Source: Apoda limacodes (taxonomy: Eukaryota > Arthropoda > Insecta > Lepidoptera > Limacodidae). From it: a DNA stretch of 64,000 nt. The translations under genes and the position numbers were made by a program. This document shows positions 1 through 13,900 of the stretch, one piece after another. Below the pieces are notes generated by a model that did not search any database, was not told the DNA's origin, and was given only the letters and a program-made list of their open reading frames with translations. The DNA lies in the NCBI GenBank assembly GCA_946406115.1, contig OX291551.1:7750001-7814000 (forward strand). The letters run 5' to 3'. The stretch's first letter is position 1. Every line of letters begins with the position of its first letter.

Positions 1-3000
1 TAACGATGACCATGAATACGTTGAACATACTATACTTTTCGTTTAAACGACAAAGAGTTTCATAAAAAGTTTCCTTAAAGCTCACCGCTGCGACTGTTAC
101 AAGATGATTATATAATTTGATCATGTAAACGTTTTCTGGACTGAATTGAATGACTAAAGTATTATACAACTAAACGTTTATATAAAATACTATAACACAA
201 TTCCTTAAAATTTTGGATACTACTAGGTATCCCATATAACCAAATGTTTTTATTATTTAATGTTATTTAGTTGTCCTATAATATTCTTTATGTTATAGGA
301 CAACTTTGCTAGTTGGGTAGCTATCAAAAACAGTGTTGCGCCGATAGGCTCACCACCTGACAGGCAGGACTAAAGCCGTTAGTAAAAAAAAGAGGTCGCA
401 TCGATATGAAAAACCCAACCCAACCATTATTATGTGGGTGTGTTCAGCCGCTGGTTACATACATACCTACTATTTGATTAACGTGCAAAATTCTTGAACA
501 TACCTATGAATAAACAATAAATGTCATTTATAAAATTATGCTCAACTATACATTTACTTAACTATCAGAAAAATAAAAATAGAAATTAGAGTTAATTTAT
601 TCAAAATTAGCGATGCTTCGATACGGGTATCTGCCGATATGATACCTATGCCAATTTTTATGAAAAGGTATTGCCGATAGCAATACCGATACACTTAGGT
701 GTATATGAATAAAACAAATTAAACCGGACTCAGAATCTGTTTGCAATTCGTGTAAACAAAAATGACCTTGACACACGTCTTTCGCTTTGTTAGTCTATGC
801 AACATATACATAAATACGTATAATATTTCTCATTGTAAATTTGAAATTTTGTAGATTTTAGGTTTAATCAGTGTCGTGATTTGAAAACCAGTTAAAGAAT
901 GTGACAATAAAGGTACTCATGTAAGTAAGTATTTTAATGATTTATGAATAAATTACCAGAAAAAGTGAATATTAAGTAAAGTTAGGTTATGTTTACAAGA
1001 TTTGCACAGAGATTTTGAATCAGGTTTACGTTAGTTGCTTTTTAAGGACATGATGCACTATTAGTAATTACGTTGAAGAAACAACTACTACAATAAGCTA
1101 GATCAGTGAGCCGGGCGAACTAACTCAATATAATATAATAAAACTTTTTAAGAAGTTGATAGATAAATAAGTGTTGATTTTATTTGTGCCTAATCATGTT
1201 AGACCAAAGCAAATTTTTTAATAAGTCTATAAGTATAAATAAGATTGTTTTTGGTTTTTGTAAACTTTTTAATGAAATGATTTGAAAAATCTACCTACTC
1301 TATTTTATTGCAAATTCTAAAAATCCTGAGATTTACAGAACCCTGCCGTAATTCTGAGAAGAGTGTAAAAATTCTAAGCTATTGTAACCCTAGCCGCAAG
1401 CATAATTAAATTTGGGTGCGTTTAGACCCGCCCAGTCACTAGCCCGCGCAAAATGAATAAGGGTGCGTTTAGTCCGCTTCAGTTACTTGCCCGCGCGTTT
1501 AGAAGTGGAAATGTATCGACATCTCCACAAATTAATATCGCCGATTCCGTTATATCGGAGAAAATAAAGTATCGCCGATATATCGGCATTATGTATTATC
1601 AAAAATAATAGCTAAAACACTAAAGTTTCTACAGTTCCGTTACCAGATTGAGGTCAGGTAAGTAAGTAACAGTAATTATAGAATACCTACTCGTCGTAGA
1701 AAACAGTTTAATATATTGTGCAATAACTTTGCTGACCTGTGTGCTTAGTGTGAGTTTTTGCGTATTTGTAACTCTACTTACTATCGCGTTCGCGCATTCA
1801 TCAAAAGTCCTATGAGACAAAACCGTCTCAAAACGCGTCCGTTGGAGGCGCTCCTTCATTTCCATGCATGCTTTTCGCTTACGAGAATTTGATAGTTGCG
1901 TTAAAAACTCACACTAGTCACACTAGTGTATGGTCGCTAGTGTCGTGTTAGTTAAATATGTAATATGTAAAGGTTAATATAGAGACTGAAGTTTTGATTT
2001 TTCATATCAGAAAAGTTAGTTGCACTGTAGGTACATTTTAAATAGATACCTATATATCTACCCAAAAGTTTATTTTTCCATTAGGTAGTTGGTAGGTAGA
2101 TAATTACCTACACATCCTTCATTCACTGGTTATAATTTGTGACTCAAGCATGAAATACGAATAACCACTATTATGATAGTCTTTTAATAAAATTAGTATC
2201 ATATTATAGTTTGCGGCCAGTTATTGCACTGGATTGCTTACCACCTAGCTTATAATAAACATTTTTATTCATCTATTATACACAGAAATACTACAATCAT
2301 AACAGGAGTTCCCTAATCCGATACTGCCGTCAAAATTTTTTCATATATCTTATACTTATTTTTCATTACCTTTAACTAATCCAAACATTATATATATGAA
2401 GTCACTTTCTTTAAGTCGCTCATAAACCAGGTGAATAAATCTATCTGCATTTTTATTCAGTAAGTTTAGAGTAGGTACGCTTCAGAGTCAGGGGAGACTT
2501 AGCTAGCAGGTTGCTGCGCGCACGCGGTAGCGCCAGCAGCCTAGGCCGCCGTCTCGTCGCGATACGTACCAGTATTCTTGAATTTGTGATGATGCCTCTC
2601 AGGGGACTTCGTAAATTCGCTTTGCCTTTAATTTTATTTCTTTTATAAAGTCTAACGAGTACCACCACCACCTTGATTAACTATATCTCCCTATTACGGG
2701 GTCTTTTTTGGTACGCATTTATTTAAAATAGTATGAAAAATTTTCTAAAATTAAGTTATCGCGTCATTTGGTTCTCTAATGCTATATTAATAGGTCCAAT
2801 CCACGTCTCTTATTAAGGAATATAATACGCTTAATCAGCTTTAGCAAAATTCCACTGCAGACAACCTTCACTTGCTGTTATTGAGCGGGCGCTGGCGATG
2901 GCCTCCCGCACTTAATAGAGTGCACAACATAGACAATATGGTAAAAAAACAATTATATTTAGAATTAAATTTCCCCAGCCAAAGAAAAAAACCGTGCGAT

Positions 3001-4604
3001 TTTCTACTGCATATATTCTATTGTCATATTAAGCCTAGCATGATTTTTTAAAATTTAATAAAATATGGGCAACATTCTAGGCATATAGATACCTATGTAC
3101 TTCATTTTAGATATATTATGTATTCGTACGTAATAATTCAATTATCACACATCTGATAACCCGATAAGAGAGCATTACCATTATGTACTTATATTTAATA
3201 GGTATATACTTGATAGCACTCATCCCTAAAAAACCAAGAATATATACAATGCTCATGCACTGAAAGAATCTTCATGCATAGTCAAAAATCGGGTTGAAAG
3301 TACGTGTTTGCAGAGATATTTTTACTTTCTTGCCCGTTTAGAGGTAAGTAATGAAATTCAAAAAGCACTTTCTATGTAAAAGCTGACGAAAAAATTAAAT
3401 AGTTTCTTTTTATTTGGTACAGTGCTATCTGTGATTATAAAAGCGAACCTATTTCACTTTAAAAAAATAACTCACTATTCAACAGAAAACATAACCATAG
3501 CTTGTAATTATTCGGTACAGCGCCATCTATGTTTATAAAAGTGAATTAATATTTGTTAGGTAAATTAAAACTTTAATTAATTATATTTTATTATCCTCGC
3601 ATTTGTAGTGTAAAGCACTATGTATCATTCGGGATGAAAGACGATTCCCACCTCGTGTGTTTAAAGACCCTCAGCTGCGCTTCGGGCCTCAAACTACACC
3701 CTCGTCGGTAATCAGACACTTTCACCCCTTGGTGAACAATGTACTATTTTATCCTCAGACTTACTCGCAAACAGTTTCATTACGTGCAGGCATTGCGTTG
3801 CGGGTGGTACGACCTTTATTACTCCCACGGGCTTTTTTGTAAAATTTACTTATCTCAAAGCAAAGCGCGCGTTCACATATAGAACCCACGGGTGGTAATG
3901 ACGCGCCTATTATTTACCTAAAGGCCTAAAGGATGCCTGTTCAAAATATGAACTACGCGCAAACTACAAGCAACTTTCCATAGATATCCAGCCAGCCAGC
4001 CATCTGGCTGCGGCGTTTTTTCTCAATTTTTATTATCACCATTTTAATTGTGTTTTGGTGAATTGATTTATCTGTTCACCTTAAATTTTTATTTATTTAC
4101 TCGCAAATGTGATAAGAACATTGTGTGTAACACGGGCGGTACGGAAATTACAAACTCGACCTTCGGCCTTAGGCTTCTACATTACCTCTCGTTAGTAATT
4201 TTTCCTTACCACCCTTAATTAACAACGTTAGGTACTATTTCAAATAAGATCACAGGTGTTAGGTATGTTTTTTGAACTCTACCTACTTACTCCTTGATTT
4301 ACTTATAAAATAATTTTTACTTTACTTCCTAAACCTGATTATGATTTTAATATGATTATATTCAGTCTTAAATTATTATTAACTTATTTACTATCACAAA
4401 ATTCAAATACCTACTTATTAACATATAAGGTATATACCACCGAAACGAAAGAATTTAAAAAAAGTCCACAAATTGAGTATGAAACAGTTTCACAATAGGT
4501 ATATAATGTACACTTCACTTCATAATTAAATATACACTGTTCGGTTATGTAAATCAATAACCTTCTTCTCAAAAACAAAACATATTCCTAACTATACCTA
4601 CTGA
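1..4604. other. Downstream flank of ABCG gene
   Basis: No gene recognised. It holds a TIR element (720-1028), a roughly 48-bp imperfect tandem pair around 1411-1497 (GGGTGCGTTTAG...GCCCGCGC), TATCGGC-rich stretches (600-690 and 1510-1590), a 12-bp hairpin at about 251-305 (GTTGTCCTATAA and its complement), a GC-rich patch at 2480-2620, and ancient dispersed repeats at 3640-3960 and 4118-4200. The nearest candidate poly-A signals on the minus strand are ATTAAA at 4346-4351 and AATAAA at about 4087-4097, both weak evidence. Confidence 0.5.
720..1028. mobile_element. TIR element family M1, copy 1 (MITE)
   Basis: About 309 bp, beginning TAAACCGGACTCAGAATC and ending with the inverted form GATTTTGAATCAGGTTTA. 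The termini are about 35-bp imperfect inverted repeats that include TTTGCAATTCGTGTAAACA and its complement. The flanks suggest a TA target duplication, as in Tc1/mariner-type MITEs. No coding capacity. Three more copies lie at 24538, 40720 and 41780. Confidence 0.85.
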
Positions 4605-4946
4605 CTATCTACACGCTCGATAAACTCTGTATTTCAAAAGTGAAATAAACAACACTTGCATGACAACTATCCATAAGATTAATACATAAATATCAGTGAC
4701 AAATTTAGTTGATAACCCCAAATGTTCTAGATACTTTTCTGGTTTTGAAAATAAGCATAGGTCATGGCATGGGAGACGTTCTCTTTTAAAGCCGTAAGCA
4801 CTCTGCATCATCGCATCGAAGGCGTATCTGAAGTAGGATATGGCGGCGAAGGGTCGTAGGTAGACCGGCATTTCGTGGTAGGGTATGAAGAACTCGGAGA
4901 ACATTAGCATTGGGATGTTGGCCGCCGGAACCACAAACAGACCAAG
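4605..4946 (-). CDS. ABCG exon 10 of 10 (terminal, TM5-TM6, stop)
   Basis: 342 bp, residues 454-566 and the stop codon TAG. It contains TM5 ([18 protein letters not shown]), the large extracellular loop with three cysteines (CHDLC.LF; disulfide sites in ABCG proteins), the [17 protein letters not shown] block and TM6, ending ...KYRVYRACR. It is preceded by a pyrimidine-rich acceptor. Confidence 0.95.
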   Translation of the reverse strand, partial: LGLFVVPAANIPMLMFSEFFIPYHEMPVYLRPFAAISYFRYAFDAMMQSAYGFKRERLPCHDLCLFSKPEKYLEHLGLSTKFVTDIYVLILWIVVMQVLFISLLKYRVYRACR

Positions 4947-7900
4947 CTAAAAAAGAACATTAACAATTATTTTATGTTGCCATTTCTAGTTACCTGCATG
5001 ATTCATCCAGTACAAAAAAAAAATCGAAAGAATGTGTGTATGTTTGCCCTTCTTTTACGAGGTAACGGAAGATTATGATACATTGCTCTGCATTTAGTAG
5101 TGGACTGGTGGGCTACAGTGGTTGATAATTGGCTGTTTAACCCATGCACTAAAAGAATATCGTACAATTTTTTTTTGAAGAATTGATGCGACTGGGTACG
5201 CTACCTCACCGCTTACTACCCAGCAAGTCCATCACAGTTCGGTACTCTGCGATAGTAAGTACTTAAGTGGGCCGCTGTTAGGACAGCAGAAGTCAGGTAC
5301 CCGCTGTGAAAAGGTGTCCATTTAGTATAATATACTAATTACACAACACAAAAATTGTTAAATTACTCAAAATAAAACTTTGTTCATGGCCTAATACATA
5401 GACGCTAAATTCAGCAGTCACTGATCTTTTGTTGTGGGTAACGAAACTGTAATACGATGACGATACCTTAACTCCACAGGCTGTGCCTATGACCAGTCCG
5501 AAAGTCTGCGCGAGCACGGTGGTGAGAGCGCACACCAACCATGCCAGTCCTAGACGGAATGGATCCATTGACTGCGACGTGAGGTACCACGCCGGCACCA
5601 GAAACACTGTCGCACAAAGTATCTGAAACACACAGTTGATACTAGATATTTACAGAAATTTATAGACTCAAAACGGCTGCACCGATTTTAGTAATTGGGG
5701 TGTCAATCAAACCGCATTGACAGCTGTTATCATAATAAAAAACCGGCCAAATGCGAGTCGGACTCGCGCACGAAGGGTTCCGTACCATTACATCTATAAA
5801 AACTAAAAAAAAACAAGTTTTTTGTATTGGACTCCCCCTTAAATATTTTGTTTATGTTAATTTGATTATTTGTTTTTAAAGTGAATTTACAACTATATAT
5901 ACTGTGAATATTTAGAACGTCTACCTGTTGCCGTTATCAATATAGAGCAAAAACGAGCAAAAACATCACGTTTGTTGTATGGGAGCCCCCTTGAATATTT
6001 ATTTTAATCTTTTTTTTAAGTTATAGAGGCTGTTATTTGTTGTTACAGCGGCAACAGAAATACATCATCTGTAAAAATTTCAACTGTCTGACTATCACGG
6101 TTCACGAGATATAGCCTGGTGACAGACGGACAGCAAAGTCTTAGTAACAGGGTCCCGTTTATACCCTTTGGGTACGGAACCTAAAAATACCGTTTAGGAG
6201 ATTAAAGATGGCGGCCGAACATTAGGTGAACTTTTCCAGCATAGCTCTCTCCAAGATGATGAAGCGTATGACCAACACAGAGCTTCTAAGATACCTAGAA
6301 AAACACTACACGACGCATTGTCAAGCATTGTTTTTATTTTATAGATAATATTATCAGGCTATTTTCATTAGAACGAACAAAATAATTCGAAAATTTCAAA
6401 GTTTCTTAATATTCAGCCGCCAACTTTAATCTCTTAAACGGTATTTATCCTCTGATAACAGGTGTCAATACGAATCGATTGACCCCACAATAACTAATAT
6501 CGGTGCAGCCGTTTTGAGTCTATAATCTTTTAAATTATGCAGCCGTCATTTTGGAAAAAGTCCGCCATTTTGAGTTTCAGTGAATGGAATTTTTATATCC
6601 TCAAATGAAATAATTCAAATTGCTCCCTGGTATCACTGGGCAAAGCAGCTTGCTTTCTGGATAAAATGCAGCCCCCGACGTATTTATCGCAGTAAGCCCT
6701 AAGAATACCTTTGATTTCAAGTAAATTAAAAGAGAGATTTCTATAGGTACATTTAATAAAATGTCTGTACATAGGAGATATTTAAGAAAATAATATGAGA
6801 GGACTATATAAGGATAATAGAAGCAAATAAAAGCAAAACAATTATCTTTAGCATTCTTGTTTGTTTGTCTGTATATATGTTTGTACGCGCATCACAAAAA
6901 AACTACTGCAGGAAATTGGATGCGGTTTTTACAGTTGTATTGCTGGAGGTCTAACTTAAAAACTTATTTATGTTTAAACTAGATACGCCGCCTAGCAATC
7001 TAACTATCAATAAGTTGATGTGGGAATATCAGGTAGATCCGCAGACAGTTTCAAGATAAAAATCGTTATAAGTAGTAATATTTGTCAAAGAGCACTTACC
7101 TGCAGAGGCAAGTCGATCAAGAGCTTGGCAATACAGTAAGTCGACAGAGAGTACCACTTGTTCAAGTGCTCCTGAAGAACAACTGTAGCTTCCGCGGGAA
7201 CTGGAAATATTTTATTACGGTGTTATAGGTAAAATAATGCTCCATCAGCTATATAACAAAACGTAAAAGCACAGCCTAGTGTAGTTAGCCTAGTATCGTT
7301 TCATTTAGTCGGCCGGCCAAGGCAGGGCGATCGTGACTTAAGGTGGAGAGACAGGGGCTTAGCGCAGCCAACTAGAGTGTGTGTCGTCACATAACTACTT
7401 AGTTGGGCGCTGTCCAGCCAATCATATCATACATTTTGTAGCGGCTTCTGACTGTTTTGACGTTGTCGGATTTATCAAAGGCGATGAACTACCTATCAGT
7501 GGCGAGGGGTGGAATTATGACAAGGTAAGTCGGTAAAGAAAATGAAAAGTGTTTGTCCTCAAAACTTAGTTTGGATATGAAGTTTCGTGATCCAGCAAGT
7601 AGTCAGTTAAACAGCACTATATAGAATTAAAGCCATTATGACAAATAAAACTCACCGCAATCAACGAAAACGTGATAAACAAACACAATTATTGTAAGAT
7701 AAACAAAAATTGAGAAAAATATCAAATCGCAAGCATAATAATGGCGGACAAACACGTACTAAATTCATACTATTCTGAATAAAATGCAAGTACCTACAGT
7801 TCTAAATAAAAACGTTTTGTTATTGAAATTTGAATATTTTTTAATTTTGCAATCATATCTATCAATCACTTGTAGGCGACAGAGAGAACACACGGTAAAA

Positions 7901-10900
7901 ATGTATTCACCAGAAAGAGCCAACAAAACGTAACTCGCAAAATGACAGCCTAAATTTATCTATTTCACCCGACGCATGTATGAGCGGAAACCGTGGAAGC
8001 AAAAGAGGGCTTCGATCGCACTACGTTGAACAAAACGCGTAAGCGCCGACTTGTACATGGAGCTTTTGACCTTTTGGGCTTTTGAACGTATGACAGATAG
8101 CTATTCTCTTCACTGTGGTTCTACAATTCCAGAACACTCCCCTCTCCATCTCCAAAAGCATTAGGATCCTTGGTGTTGACATTTCCAGCGATGTTCAGTT
8201 TTGAGATCATTTGCAAGACAAGGTGAAGCAGTACTTTACGTTAAGGCAAGTGTTGCTGCTTTACAAGTAGCAAGTTCGGCCCCATATGGAGTACTGCTGC
8301 CATCTCTGGGCGGGTGCACCCGGATACCACCTTTGCCCTTTTGACTCGGTTCAACGACGGGCTATGAGAATTGCCGACGATTTCAAACTCACTTGCCGTA
8401 TCGAGCCCTTAAGTCTGTAGATTTCGAAAGACTTTGCTTCCCTGTGTGTGTTCTACCGCTTGTACGATGGGATGTGTTCTGAGGGAATGTTCGAAATGAT
8501 GCCATGACGACTACTTTCTACCATCGCACCGCTCGCCATCGGCAGGGAATTCATTCTCACACTTCAGAACCGAAATGGTCCTCCCTTTTCTCTAAGAACT
8601 ACAGTATGGGGTTCTTCAAGAAAGAAGTTATTAGATTTTTGAAGGCTCGTCAACGCGCGAGTTATACCCCTGGTGTTGCAAGCGTCCACAGGCTACGGTG
8701 ACCGCTTACCATTAGGCAGACCGTTAGCTTGTTTGCCCCCTTAGTAATGTAAAAAAAAACATTGTACTTTGAGCGCACCTCGCTCTGTAGTTGGTACGTG
8801 GTATTGATCCGCGCCACTGCTATCTACCATATGAATAATTATAATAAATGTACAATAGGGCAATAGTTAGAATAGACTTTGCAAATGAAACTATGGTAAA
8901 ATACTTACAGTGTTGTATAGTAGGCATGGCGTTAGAAAAAAAGAGGAAGAGCAGAAAGAAGAAGAGGCAGGCAGTGTTGGACATGAATCGAGCAGCGTCG
9001 GAGCCAGCGCCTGAGTACAGTGCGCCCAGTAGTAGCGCTACCACCAGGTGGCACACCAGACGGATCTACAAAATAGACAAAAAAAAACACGATTGACAAG
9101 AAGAGTTAATCGAAGCTCTTACATTCTAACCCGTGAATAGTAACAAAGTAAAATTAACGGGAATGAATTTAGTTTCTTTTTAATACCACTAAGGTGACAA
9201 AGAAGTTAGCGGTCCATCTGATCGTAAGCGGTCACCGCAGCCTATGGACGCACCTGGGCCACTACTCGCGCGTTTCTTGACATGAATGCAATAGAGTCCA
9301 CCTTACCAAGATATTCCTCGTCTTTCAGATAAACGATAAATAAAAGGTAGCAGAAAGTAGAAGCCGATTGATTTAGAAGTAAAAATTTAGTTTACTAAAG
9401 AAGAAACTAATGGCATCTGTCATTACGTTAGATAATAACGTCAAACCTAAGCCACAGATTATATAATACTATACTAGTACCTAAGCCTACAAGTATATTG
9501 CTTCGCCGCTTTCAGTGTAGCAGGGCGATTGTGTAACTCCATTCTTAATCGTCTTCCAAGTCCATTTTAATAGCCCAGTCGGTCAAACTCCAAATTCAAA
9601 TGTATTATTTCTCAAAACTAGGATATCATATTACTTTTGTGAAGTCAATAAACTATAAGTGTAACTTGTAGTTACTACCGTTTCGAAGTAAAAATGGGGT
9701 TTTGGTGAGAAGAAACTCTCCAGCAGCTTTTAATTATGATTAATCAATAAAAATTATTAAGTGAATTATGTTAACAAAAAAATATTTAATCCCATGCATT
9801 TTTATCATCAAGGTAGTCTTGAATTGTGTAATAAGCTTTTTCGAGCTTATGATATACAAAATTTTTGACCTTTTTTAAGTTTAATTGTCATAATTATGCG
9901 GGGATTTACTATAAAAACGGATACATTGTCTTTTAAATGATTTATCCATTTTCTTAAGCCTTGTGTGGATCAGAGCCAGTTTGTGTCTATTTTGAGTATA
10001 ACGATTATGAATATCGCTATTCCTTTCAAAGCAATCATTATATTTATGAAAATAAATTAAATTATCTAATATATACTCAGACGGTCCTTATCTATGTGTG
10101 AGATCCATGTCCAGTATTGGAAAAATATCAAGTCATATATCGTAATGGACAACTGGCAATAGTTATAGTGAAAACAAAAACTACGTAAGAACACCATTAA
10201 TGTTCTTAGCCAACATGATGTCAAAAAATACTCAAAATGATTGAAGTGATTGTTGTTGAAGGGTCCTGAAGGCGCAACTTACTTGTGTCAAATAGATATC
10301 TCTGAGAGAGCCAATACCGCAGCGCCACAGCAAAGTTCGCAGTTGTTGAGAGAAACTGGCAGCGTACCCTCGGGAGAATATCGTCACCGGCTTTAAAAGC
10401 GCCTCTGCTTCGGTTGACACCTCTGCAAGAAAGATAGGTCCAATAAAAATGAGAGACATCGCACGCTTTTGTCGCAGCAGAGATAAAATATTACTCACAC
10501 GTTAATATAGAAATGTGTAGGCCAAATGATTTCCGCTTAGTATTAATATTAACGGAGTTTATTGAAAACAAACTTTTTTTTAAATTCAATATAACTTCTA
10601 ACTTTCTAGAATAAGTTTCATTTAAACAGTGTTTTTTTTTTAAATCCGTCCTGTAGTTCTTGAGATTATCCCACACATCTAGACAACTAGCTTTTGCCAG
10701 GTGTTTCACCCGCCCTAAACTCGGTTATCGGTGTAGGATTTCAACGGGAACTTCTCAATTATAGAAAAAAAACTGACTCAAACTTTACGCTTTCAAGTAG
10801 CCTATGTCCTTCCTTCAAACTATCTTCATACAAAATTTCATCTTAATCGGTAAAGCGGTTTAAGCGTGAAAAGGTAACAGACAGACAAACAAGCAGGAGG

Positions 10901-13900
10901 GGGTTTTAGTCGGTGAGAGTCCGACAGTACCCATTCCATCCGGGTCTCTATAATGGATTTCCCCTCCTGCACAAAGAAAAAGACAGACAGACAGACAGTG
11001 TTACTTTCGCATTTTAATAATTAATATGGATAAATGGACTATTTCTGTAGGTGAATTGATGCCAAATAGATATGTCTACGTCTAATTTATCTACCGCGAC
11101 AAACCATCTAAAGTGCTAGGGTGGGCTCATACCTTTACCATTCTTATCTTGGATTTCATTTTTTGCGACTGTTCTCATTTCGTAGGCGTAATTTTTGGCC
11201 TCATTTTCTAGCAGGTCCAGATTTCCGGCGTGTTCTCCGCTTGCTATTTCTAGTACTAAAAAGTAGGAAAATTAATGTCATTTTACATAGTTAAATGCTT
11301 ATTAATACTAATTAAATTTAATTAAAGGTATACTATACCAACCTTGATATATTAAAATTACAACAATTATGTATAAATGTTAATGTTTGGTATTTTTATA
11401 ATTAAATTTTAGTGTGGTCTTGTATTTTTACAGCACAGCAGAAAGTGAAATAAACAGAACAAGGGCAGATCAGTCTTGACAGTATCTACTGCTAGAAATA
11501 GGATGATAAAATAATAAATGAAATCTGTTTTTGGGAAAAATTAGTTTTTGGCTTAGGCCACACGCAGGCAAATATTAACGAATTAACCTTATACTACTTA
11601 CAAGAAAAAAATTACCCACGGTAATCGGCCATGTTGTAGAATGGTGGACAGGTGAAGCCTGCGCGGGTAAGAGTGTCTGGTATGTCCGCTAGCGCACCGC
11701 CGTACAGTGTACGTCCAGACGCCAGAAGAATGACGTCATCGGCAGATGCATATAACTTAGACGACGGCTGATGGATGACGCAGGCAACTGTCCGGCCACT
11801 GTGAGCAACTGTCCGCAGTGCACGTATCACCGACATTGATGACACTGAATCCAGACCACTGAAAGGAAAATTTCATAAATGAATATGAGTGGCTTCTTGT
11901 CATACGACAGCAGTCGTTAAGAGTCAGAGGCCTTATGGCAGGTAACAAATTCTGATAGTCAAGTGGCCATTAGCTTGATACTGTCTGCCAATTCGCTAAT
12001 ATATACTATATATTATTATATTTTACTTTGCCTAAGCCTTAGGCCACGTTTACACGGCGCAATTTGTTATTTTTATTTTGTGTTATTCAGCTATTTTTAA
12101 ATATATGTTTTTGACTTTCTGAGCGAAATGATGTTGAATAAATGATTGTCTATGTCTATGTCTACTTAATTAATTGGCTATTTCTGATATGCATTCGTAT
12201 TTTTTTTTTTTATATATAATAAATAAGGCGGCAAACAAGCATACGGTCCGCCTGATGGTAAGCGGTCATCGTAGCCTATGGATACTTGTAACACCAGGGG
12301 ATCCACTCGCGCGTTGCCGACCTTTCAGAAATACAATAATTTCTTCCTTGAAGCACCCCATTCTGTAGTCCTTAGAGAAAGTCCTCATTCCACTACCCAA
12401 GATTTCGAGGGAGAAAGTTTCTCTGAAACCGCACGGTACGCGACCATTTCGGTTCTAAAGTATGAAAATGAATTCCCTGCCAATGGCGAGCGGTGCGATG
12501 GTAGAAAGTACCCGTGGGCATTATTTCGATCAATTCCTTAGAACACATCCCATTGTACAAGTGGTAGAACACACACAGGGAGGCAAAGTCTCTCCTTAGA
12601 CTTATGGGCTCGATATGGCAAGAAAGTTTGGGATCTTTGACAATTCTCACAGCCCGCCGATGAACAGAGTCAAAAAGGCCAAGCTGGTATCCGAATGCAC
12701 CCGCCCAGAGATGGCAGCAATACTTCATATGGGGCCGAACTAGCGTGTTGCAAAGCAGCAACCTCTGCCCCGACGTGAAGTACTGCCTCGCTCTAATGAC
12801 GACTCTGAGTTTTTGACGCCAGCTTCACCATGTCTTGCAAATGATCTCGAAACTGAACATCGCTGGTGATGTCAACACCAAGGATCCTAGTGCTATTGGA
12901 GATAGAGAGGGGAGTTTTCTGGAATTGTGGGACTACAGTGTGTCTTTGTAGGATTGAATCGGACCAAGTTTATCCGTCCCCAGTCAGAGATCTTGGACAC
13001 TGTGGTCTCGGTTTTCCTCCACAACGAAACGAGGGATCTTTGCAAGACCCGTGGAATAAGCGTCTCCAGTACTGTCATCTGCATAGCAATGCAAGTTGTT
13101 GATGTCCAACATGTCATTGATATGCAGTAGAAACAGCGTAGTAGACAGCACAAAGCCTTGCGGGACACCAGTATTAATGTCCCTGCAATTAGAGTAACTA
13201 CCGTCAACTACGGTTCGTATGCGTATGCCGGACAAAAAGCTAGCCACCTTTTTGCAAAAACCCTCGGGCACTCCGTAACATGGCACTTCGAAAGAAGACC
13301 CCGGTGCCAGACCCGATCGAACGCCCTTGCTATGTCCAGGCTCCCCTGGCTCTTAATGGCTAGTGCTTACCGTTGTGTGCGATACTCTAGAAGGTCACCA
13401 GTCGAGCGACCGTGGCAAAAGCCATATTGACGGACACTGACCAGGTCGTGTTGTTCTATGTATCTTAGAAGCTGCGTTTTGATCACACGCTCCATCACCT
13501 TGAAGAGGAAAGAGGTAATAGCGACAGGCCTGTAATTCAATGGATCTGATCTATCACCCTTTTTGGGCGAAGACGCGCATGAGTACAGGACATAATTTAG
13601 GAGCAAACTGCTTAAGCACCACTGCTGGTATACCGTCTGGCCCATACGACTTATGAATGTCTAGAGAAAGGAACGCCCGCCAGACCTCCCGCTGTGTTAT
13701 GGAGATTTCCGGCATGGTCTTACCGCACCACGGTACAGCAGGTTGTAAAGCGCCTTCATCGTTCCCTTCGGCAGCTTTGGCAAGCGACCAGAAAGCACGG
13801 CTCCCAGAAGGATACTCCCACCTATTTTGCCTATGAATTGGAATTTTGCTCTGGCAGTTGCTTTCTTACTGAAACGCTAGGCAGCATTTAATTTGCGTTT

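Noticed and set aside
2453..2671. 72-codon minus-strand frame in a GC-rich patch downstream of ABCG
   Set aside because: No domain, no matching exon signals, and the GC patch is only about 140 bp. A true small gene cannot be excluded.
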